Of a stretch of 43,547 nucleotides of DNA, positions 38,358 to 43,547 are shown one piece after another. Made by a program: the position numbers and the translations under genes. Origin of the DNA: Thermoplasmata archaeon. Its GTDB lineage: Archaea; Thermoplasmatota; E2; JACPAO01; JAHFTW01. The number at the start of each line of letters is the position of its first letter. Positions within the stretch are counted from its first letter, which is position 1. Below the pieces are notes generated by a model. That model had not been told where the DNA came from and searched no databases. It worked only from the letters and a program-made list of their open reading frames with translations. The stretch is from NCBI GenBank assembly GCA_023269235.1, contig JAHFTW010000001.1:1-43547 (forward strand), read 5' to 3'.

Positions 38358-38839
38358 GCTTCCAGCTCGATTCGCGCCACGCGTTCCTCCTGCGCCGCGA
38401 GCTGCGGCTCCTCCACCTCCAGGCGGGCGAGGAGGCGGTCTGGATGGGCATCGCCCGTCGCAGGCGCGGCCCGGGGCTCCTGGTCTGCACGACCCGGCGC
38501 GTGATCTGGATCCGCTCCCGCCCCTGGAGGACGGTCCGGCGATCCTGGGATCTCAGCCTGGTGGAGCGTCTCGAGGTCCACGTCCTCGATGTGGAGGGCG
38601 CCCGCATCGCGATGAAGTCCCGCACGGCGCGTCGGGTGCACGAGTTCCTCGCCGAGCGCCGCGACGCCAAAGCGTTCGCCGCCGCCGTCGCGTCGCGCGG
38701 AGGCGGGGCGCGCACGAAGGTCCGCAAGGAGGCCAACGAGCGCCTTGCCCGCCTCGACCGCATGGTCGCCAAGGGCACCATGACCGAGGCTGAGGCGCGG
38801 GCCAGCGCCGAACGGATCCTCGAGGACGCGGAGCGGTAG
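38354..38839 (+). CDS. PH-like domain protein with SHOCT-like tail
   Basis: The 161-residue protein starts in the RND stop codon (ATGA). Residues 1-105 form a basic, beta-rich domain (GIARRRRGPGLLVCTTRRVI, then LSLVERLEVHVLDVEGARIA) resembling bacterial PH domains. The C-terminal 30 residues, ERLARLDRMVAKGTMTEAEA, fit the SHOCT oligomerisation motif (LxxLxxLxxxGxITxxEF). It could bind lipid head groups and assemble with the transporter. Family calls rest on motif resemblance. Confidence 0.6.
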   Translation: MSFQLDSRHAFLLRRELRLLHLQAGEEAVWMGIARRRRGPGLLVCTTRRVIWIRSRPWRTVRRSWDLSLVERLEVHVLDVEGARIAMKSRTARRVHEFLAERRDAKAFAAAVASRGGGARTKVRKEANERLARLDRMVAKGTMTEAEARASAERILEDAER

Positions 38840-38849
38840 GCCGGGCGCG

Positions 38850-40982
38850 CTAGGGCGCCGCCTTGGCAGCCTCACGGAGGGCGCGTTCGAGGTCGGCGAG
38901 GCGGACGGGCTTGCTCATGTAATCGTCCATCCCGGCGGCCACGCACGTCGCGCGGTCCTCGACGAGGGCGTCGGCCGTCATCGCGACGATGCGCGTGCGG
39001 CGGCCGGTCTCTTGAGCCCGGATGCGCCGCGTGGCCTCCAGGCCGTCCACTTGGGGCATGTGGACGTCCATGAGGACGAGGTCGAACGGCTGGGCCAGCA
39101 CGGCGGCGACCGCCTCGGCGCCATCGTTGGCGGTGGTCGCGGACTGGCCGAGGTGGCCGAGCATGCGCACGGCGACCTGGCGGTTCGTGGCGTTGTCTTC
39201 GGCAAGCAGGATGCGCAACGGGTGGACCTTGCCGCGGGTACCCTCTACGGGCGGCGCCGCGGCGACGAGCTGGCCGGGGGGCGCGACGAAGCGGGCGTGG
39301 AACGTCGAGCCCTGGCCGGCGGCCGACTCGACGTCCACGGTGCCCCCGAGGGCGTCCAGGATGCGCTTCACGATGGCGAGGCCAAGGCCGGTCCCGCCGC
39401 TCGCGCGCGTGGCGGCGGGCGCGATCTGCGAGAACGGCTTGAAGAGGTCGGCCTGGCGGGCCGGCTCGATGCCGATGCCGGAGTCGCGCACCCAGAGGTG
39501 CACGTCGAGCAGGCCGTCGTCGCGCGGCCGCGTGGCGGCGCCCACGACGATGTCGCCCTGCGCCGTGAACTTGATGGCGTTGGAGAGGTAGTTGAGCAGG
39601 ACCTGCCGGATGCGGTGCGGGTCGCTGCGGATGACGGCGGCGCCGGCCACGTCGGGGCGGATCCGGACCGGTTTGCGGCCGATGCCGGGCTCCCCGAGGA
39701 CGATGGCCTCCGCGGCCGTCGCCGCCAAGTCCACGGGGGCCAACACGAGCTGGAGTTGTCCCGCCTCGGCCTTGGAGTAGTCGAGGATGTCGTTGATGAC
39801 GGAGAGCAGATGTTCGCTCGAGGTGCGGATCGTGTCGATGCTGCCACGTTGGTCCGCGCTCACGCCGCCGGCCTCGAGCATCTCGGCGGTGCCGATGACG
39901 GCGTTGAGCGGTGTCCGGATCTCATGGCTCATCGTCGCGAGGAAGTTCGCCTTGGCCTGCGCGGCCGCCTCCGCCGCCTGCTTGGCCGCGCTGAGCTCCT
40001 CCATCGCGGCGGCGAGGTCGCGGGTGCGCTCCTCGACGCGGCTCTCCAGGGTGCGGCGGTCGCGTTTGCGGTCCTCGACGAGGATGCCGATGGGGAGGAC
40101 GGCGAGGTGGAAGACGGCGAGGCCGGCGGCGGAGGTGATGAGCGCGGTGGCGGCGCTCTGGTTGCCGGTGATGCGGCCGTGGTAGATGCCGAGGATGCTC
40201 GCGGCCGCAAGAGCCAGGTACGAGGTGGCGGTGCCGCGCCGCCCCAGGAGGGCGATGGCCCAGATGAACGCCCCGACTGACCAGTAGCCCAGCGCCGTGG
40301 TGAGGACCGCGTTGGAGCTCGGGGGAAGCGTGTTGGTGTAGAAGACGATCGCGAACATCCCCACGATGGCGCCGCACGCGAGCCAGAACTTCGCGCTGCG
40401 CAGGTCCGGGTCGTCGGCGGTCCACGGGCGGGACCAGGCTGCGAAGACGGGCGTGATGACCATCATCGAGGCGCAGTCACCGATCCACCAAGTGGACCAC
40501 ACCCGGAGCGCGTCCGGCACGTCGCCGCCCGTGGCCCACACGCGGGCCAGGAGCCCGACGCTCGCTGCGATGGGCGCGGCGAGAAGGCAGACCGCGATGG
40601 CGAAGGGATAGACGTCCATCGGCCGCCGCAGGATGTCCTCGTTGCCGAGCCATTTCTCGATGGCCCACATCGCTACGGCGGCCTCGGCCACGTTTCCGAG
40701 CCCGCTTAGTGCGGCAGGCCCGATGGCGGCCGTGCCCCAGTCGCCGACAGCCCAGAGCGCGAAGAACTCACCGAGGAAGATGGCGGGCAGGAACCGCCGT
40801 CCTCCGAGGAGCACCACGCCCAACGCCACGCCTGCGGCGGGCCAGATGGGGCTCGCGACGGGGTCCACGAACGCGATGGCGATGCCGAAGCGCGCCAGGG
40901 CGTAGTACGCGATGGCGAGCATCGGGACGCCGGCCCACGTGGGGACGCGCCCAAGCAATGTTGGCTTCGCGACGGAATTCAC
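38850..40982 (-). CDS. MASE1-type hybrid histidine kinase
   Basis: This 710-residue sensor has an N-terminal MASE1-like membrane domain of about eight helices (residues 20-300, with FVDPVASPIWPAAGVALGVV near the start). A coiled linker precedes a HisKA domain with phospho-His353 (MSHEIRTPLNAVIG), a HATPase_c domain with N box NYLSNAIKF, DSGIGIE and GGTGLGLAIVKRI, and a C-terminal receiver with AEDNATN, phospho-acceptor Asp639 (LMDVHMPQVDG) and MSKPV. GTG 40982 is chosen because TTATCA on the minus strand (41004-41011) lies 26 bases upstream; open frame continues to 41195 without domain support. It could phosphorylate stand-alone receivers such as the one at 31059. Confidence 0.93.
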   Translation of the reverse strand: MNSVAKPTLLGRVPTWAGVPMLAIAYYALARFGIAIAFVDPVASPIWPAAGVALGVVLLGGRRFLPAIFLGEFFALWAVGDWGTAAIGPAALSGLGNVAEAAVAMWAIEKWLGNEDILRRPMDVYPFAIAVCLLAAPIAASVGLLARVWATGGDVPDALRVWSTWWIGDCASMMVITPVFAAWSRPWTADDPDLRSAKFWLACGAIVGMFAIVFYTNTLPPSSNAVLTTALGYWSVGAFIWAIALLGRRGTATSYLALAAASILGIYHGRITGNQSAATALITSAAGLAVFHLAVLPIGILVEDRKRDRRTLESRVEERTRDLAAAMEELSAAKQAAEAAAQAKANFLATMSHEIRTPLNAVIGTAEMLEAGGVSADQRGSIDTIRTSSEHLLSVINDILDYSKAEAGQLQLVLAPVDLAATAAEAIVLGEPGIGRKPVRIRPDVAGAAVIRSDPHRIRQVLLNYLSNAIKFTAQGDIVVGAATRPRDDGLLDVHLWVRDSGIGIEPARQADLFKPFSQIAPAATRASGGTGLGLAIVKRILDALGGTVDVESAAGQGSTFHARFVAPPGQLVAAAPPVEGTRGKVHPLRILLAEDNATNRQVAVRMLGHLGQSATTANDGAEAVAAVLAQPFDLVLMDVHMPQVDGLEATRRIRAQETGRRTRIVAMTADALVEDRATCVAAGMDDYMSKPVRLADLERALREAAKAAP

Positions 40983-41174
40983 GCAGTTTCGTCGGCGTTG
41001 GTGTTGATAAGGAGCGTCCGAAGGGACTAAAGTGCGGGGAAAAGCGGCTCCCCTGGCCCCCAGAAAGAAAGCACCGGACCACGGGCAAAAGGGGGCGTGG
41101 ACCAAGCAACAGTCAAGAAGCGGGAGGACAAAGGGAGGGGGAAGAAGAGGAAGGGGAGAAAGGGACGAACGGCG
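40983..41174. other. Intergenic purine-rich tract between hybrid kinase and thermosome
   Basis: This stretch, with the adjacent hairpins, makes a gene-free 300 bases. It holds the hybrid-kinase TATA (about 41004-41011). It also holds an almost pure purine tract on the plus strand (about 41108-41165, for example GGAGGGGGAAGAAGAGGAA), which is a C/T-rich run in the thermosome transcript's direction and may complete its termination. No gene is seen. Confidence 0.6.
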
Positions 41175-41287
41175 ACGGTTCGGCCTGTTGGCCAAACCGT
41201 ACCCCCTCCGGTCGCGCTCACGCGCAACCGGAGGGTCCGGCGTCGCTTCGCGACGCCTGTGAACGAGCGCTTCTGCGCTCCTTCACA
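41175..41287 (-). terminator. Array of four hairpins at the thermosome gene end
   Basis: 41175-41200 is a 10-bp stem with one mismatch and TGTT loop. 41204-41235 is CCCTCCGGT pairing with ACCGGAGGG around an inner CGCG stem. 41239-41257 is GGCGTCGC-TTC-GCGACGCC, perfect. 41258-41287 has 12 of 13 paired positions around a TTCT loop and includes the thermosome stop codon (41283-41285). A pyrimidine-rich run follows in the direction of transcription. Together they look like a strong 3' end or mRNA-stabilising module. Confidence 0.75.
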
Positions 41288-42950
41288 TATCCATGTCGCC
41301 CATGCCGCCCATGCCGCCGGCGCCGGGGCCGCCGGCGGGGGGCGAGAACGACTTGGCGGCGATGACGTCGTCAATGCGGAGGATCATGATGGCGGCCTCG
41401 GTGGCGGCCTTGATCTCCTGGGTGCCGACGCGCAGGGGCTCGATGACGTGGTTCTCGACCATGTCCTCGATCTTGCCGCTGTGGACGTTGACGCCGGCGT
41501 TCTTCTGGCCCTTCTTGTGGGCGCGGCGCAGGTTCAGCAGGATGTCGAGCTCGTCGAGGCCGGCGTTCTCCGCGAGGGTGCGGGGGACGACCTCGAAGGC
41601 CTCGGCGTAGGACTCGATGGCGAGCTGCTCGCGGCCGCCGATGGTGGTGGCGAACTCGCGCAGGCCCATGGCGATCTCGGTGGCGGCCGCGCCGCCGCCG
41701 GGGGTCATCTGGGAGTCCTCGAGGGCGACGGCGACGACGCTGAGGGCGTCGTGCAGGGCGCGCTCGGCCTCGTCCACGACGTGCTCGGTGCCGCCGCGCA
41801 GCAGGATGCTGACGGCCTTGGCGGAGGGGCACTCGGTGACGAAGGTGAACTTGTCGTCGCCGATCTTGCGCTCCTCGACGGTGCCGGCGGAGCCGAGGGA
41901 CTTGGCGTTGAGGTCGTCCAGCGTGTTGACGATGGTGGCGCCGGTGGCCTTGGCGAGCTTCTCCATGTCGGACTTCTTGGCGCGGCGGACCGCGTAGATG
42001 CCGGCCTTGGCGAGGTAGTGCTGGGCGAGGTCGTCGATGCCCTTCTGGCAGACGAGGACGGTGGCGCCCGACTTCTTGACCTTCTCGACCATGTCCTTCA
42101 GGGTCTTCTCCTCTTGGGCGAGGAAGGCCTCGAGCTGGTTGGGGGCGGTGATCTCGATCTTGGCGTCGACCTCGGTCTTCTTGATCTCGAGGGCGGCGTT
42201 GGCGAGCGCGATCTTGGCGTTCTTGACGCTGGAGGGCATGCTGGTGTGGACGCGCTCCTTGTCCAGGATGATGCCCTGGATGAGCTGGGTGTCCTCGAGG
42301 GAGCCGCCCTTGGCCTTCTGGATGAGGATGTTCTCGTCGATGTCCACGACGGTCTTGGCGTCCTTGCCCGTGCCCGTGGTCTCGGCGATGGAGACGCAGG
42401 CGTCCACGACGATGCCCGTCAGGAGCTCGGCGTTGCTGCTCGCGTTCTTCGAGGCGAGGCTGGTGTTGGCGATCTGGTTGAGGATCTTCTTGTCGCCCTT
42501 CTTGATGGCGATGGCCATGCTCTCGAGGATGCGGATGGCTTCCTTGGAGGCGATGTTGTAGCCCGACGTGATGGTGGTGGGGTGGATGCCCTTCTCGAGC
42601 AGCTCGCCCGCGACCTTGAGCATCTCGCCCGTGAGGATGACGCTGGTGGTCGTGCCGTCGCCGCACTCGGCGTCCTGGGTCTTGGCGACCTCGATGACCA
42701 TCTTGGCCGCGGGGTGCGCGACGTCGATCTCCTTCAGGATGGTCGCGCCGTCGTTCGTGATGACGACGTCACCCATCGAGTCGACGAGCATCTTGTCCAT
42801 GCCGCGCGGGCCGAGGGTGGACTTGACCGTCTCCGCGATGAGGCGGGCGGCGTAGATGTTGTTGGACTGGGCAGTGCGGCCGCGCGTGCGCTCCGTGCCT
42901 TCCTTGAGAATGTAGATGGGTTGTCCGTTGTTCGCAGTTCCGTTCGACAT
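41283..42950 (-). CDS. thsA: Thermosome subunit (group II chaperonin)
   Basis: The 555-residue protein is a group II chaperonin subunit forming double-ring ATP-driven folding chambers. ATPase motifs are [17 protein letters not shown] near residue 45, [29 protein letters not shown] (about 90-107) and the C-terminal [15 protein letters not shown] near 400. The tail is Gly/Met rich ([16 protein letters not shown]) as in most thermosomes. ATG 42950 is followed by the typical N-terminus ([16 protein letters not shown]). The upstream extension MVNP at 42962 is less likely. A single subunit gene is present here; whether others exist elsewhere is unknown. Confidence 0.97.
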   Translation of the reverse strand: MSNGTANNGQPIYILKEGTERTRGRTAQSNNIYAARLIAETVKSTLGPRGMDKMLVDSMGDVVITNDGATILKEIDVAHPAAKMVIEVAKTQDAECGDGTTTSVILTGEMLKVAGELLEKGIHPTTITSGYNIASKEAIRILESMAIAIKKGDKKILNQIANTSLASKNASSNAELLTGIVVDACVSIAETTGTGKDAKTVVDIDENILIQKAKGGSLEDTQLIQGIILDKERVHTSMPSSVKNAKIALANAALEIKKTEVDAKIEITAPNQLEAFLAQEEKTLKDMVEKVKKSGATVLVCQKGIDDLAQHYLAKAGIYAVRRAKKSDMEKLAKATGATIVNTLDDLNAKSLGSAGTVEERKIGDDKFTFVTECPSAKAVSILLRGGTEHVVDEAERALHDALSVVAVALEDSQMTPGGGAAATEIAMGLREFATTIGGREQLAIESYAEAFEVVPRTLAENAGLDELDILLNLRRAHKKGQKNAGVNVHSGKIEDMVENHVIEPLRVGTQEIKAATEAAIMILRIDDVIAAKSFSPPAGGPGAGGMGGMGDMDM

Positions 42951-42977
42951 AGGGTTCACCAATGCAAAGGACCCGGG

Positions 42978-43027
42978 CCCCGAAACGGGGTCCGGCTCTG
43001 GATTACGCTATGAGCGGTCGTATATCA
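42978..43027 (-). promoter_or_regulatory. Thermosome promoter and leader hairpin
   Basis: TTGATATACG on the minus strand (about 43018-43027) is a good TATA box about 73 bases before ATG 42950, predicting a leader near 47 bases. In that leader lies CCCCG-TTT-CGGGG (42978-42990). Long structured leaders are rare in this window, so this may reflect heat-shock control; that is inference. Confidence 0.5.
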
Positions 43028-43109
43028 ACCATTGCCATGACATCTCTTGAGAATGGTTGGCCGCGCGTTCGCCACAAGCGTCAAGCCGCCGCGCGCTTGG
43101 GTCCCGGCC

Positions 43110-43547
43110 ATGCGTCTGTTTCCAATGCTGGCCGCCGCCACCTTGCTGCTTGCCGGCTGTTCGTCCTCCACGCACTCGGACACGACCAGCGCGCCTACTT
43201 CGGCGACCGGGGGCCATGACGTCGTTCTCGATGGTTTCAACAACACGGTGTCCGCGCCGTTGGGCCTCGATGGGCCCTTGACGTTGGCCCTGCGCCCGAC
43301 CTACCATCGCGGCGGCGAGCCCAACATCGGCATCACCTCGAAGGCCATCTACGTCACCGCCGGCCCGGGCGTCGAGAAATCCACCGACCTCGGCAAGACC
43401 TGGACCGAGGTGTTCAACCTCACCACGTTCTGGGGCCCGCTCTACGACCCCGCCGTCATCCCGAACAGCTGGCCCGTGAGCCCCTGCGTCGTGAGCCCGC
43501 CGCTCGTCGGCTGCCCCGGCCCCGACCAGGTCGCCGCCCTGACGCGC
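43110..43547 (+). CDS. Lipoprotein with Asp-box (BNR) repeat, partial
   Basis: The frame begins at ATG 43110 and runs off the right edge (146 codons visible). The signal peptide and lipobox TLLLAGC (Cys17) predict a surface lipoprotein. A Ser/Thr-rich linker follows. KSTDLGKTWTEV (about residues 90-101) fits the Asp-box SxDxGxTW of BNR/sialidase-type beta-propellers, so the mature protein is probably a propeller for binding or cleaving extracellular glycans. It diverges from the thermosome. Catalytic residues cannot be judged from this fragment. Confidence 0.75.
   Translation, partial: MRLFPMLAAATLLLAGCSSSTHSDTTSAPTSATGGHDVVLDGFNNTVSAPLGLDGPLTLALRPTYHRGGEPNIGITSKAIYVTAGPGVEKSTDLGKTWTEVFNLTTFWGPLYDPAVIPNSWPVSPCVVSPPLVGCPGPDQVAALTR

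Noticed and set aside
41097-43013. 638-codon plus-strand frame opposite the thermosome
   Set aside because: Shadow of the thermosome; made of repeated Gly/Asp/Leu without a fold.

Overview
The window comes from a G+C-rich archaeon. Diagnostic genes are a TFB transcription factor with a zinc ribbon and two cyclin repeats, topoisomerase VI A and B, a thermosome subunit, archaeal-type leucyl-tRNA synthetase, Trm1 tRNA methyltransferase, an archaeal (type II) GAPDH and a THEP1 NTPase. Many start codons lie 24-33 bases downstream of a TATA-like element, as expected for leaderless archaeal mRNAs. Six lipoproteins carry a lipobox. I infer an uncultured euryarchaeal lineage, perhaps Thermoplasmatota, but the sequence alone does not fix the taxon. 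I saw no tRNA or rRNA genes, CRISPR arrays, transposases or phage genes. This is mostly a core-genome region with several unusual small systems.

Layout. 1-2.4 kb (-): ECF-type uptake module (wHTH regulator, fused EcfA ATPase, partial EcfT), divergent from a DUF4430-like lipoprotein at 2.5-2.9 kb. 2.9-6.0 kb (-): archaeal GAPDH, a GT87-like membrane glycosyltransferase and a degenerate CDP-alcohol phosphotransferase. 6.2-10.2 kb (+): His/Met-rich beta-helix lipoprotein, FtsJ/RlmE methyltransferase and an unknown lipoprotein. 10.1-12.1 kb (-): THEP1, a small membrane protein and Trm1. 12.3-15.0 kb (+): two tandem paralogous lipoproteins and a membrane protein. 15.0-17.6 kb (-): TFB, small lipoprotein and MscS channel. 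17.8-19.7 kb (+): a polytopic membrane protein and two small membrane zinc-ribbon proteins. 19.7-25.2 kb: TopVI B-A operon, alpha/beta hydrolase, small Cys protein, and a nuclease-fold-like membrane protein. 25.2-28.5 kb (+): small membrane protein and LeuS. 28.5-30.4 kb: an intergenic region with a candidate micropeptide unit, then divergent small membrane protein and glutamate dehydrogenase. 30.5-32.6 kb (-): a Cys-cluster protein, a response regulator overlapping a membrane protein that resembles the ethylene-receptor sensor domain but lacks a kinase, and an acidic 82-aa protein. 32.7-38.8 kb (+): GNAT acetyltransferase, SpeA-type arginine decarboxylase with a small membrane partner, and an RND/MMPL transporter overlapping a PH-like/SHOCT-like protein. 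38.8-43 kb (-): MASE1 hybrid histidine kinase and thermosome. 43.1 kb to the end (+): a partial Asp-box lipoprotein.

Three observations stand out. (1) The 32.1 kb protein matches the copper/ethylene-binding helices of plant ETR1 at identical spacing (A, Y, I, then C-G-x-x-H), and its DHp-like helix has Asn in place of the phospho-His. (2) Arrays of short perfect hairpins abut the stop codons of TFB, GDH, the thermosome and the 82-aa gene. At two of these the 3' end of the gene is duplicated on the far side of the hairpins. (3) Three divergent gene pairs have start codons only 51-61 bases apart with a single TATA-like element midway, suggesting bidirectional leaderless promoters.
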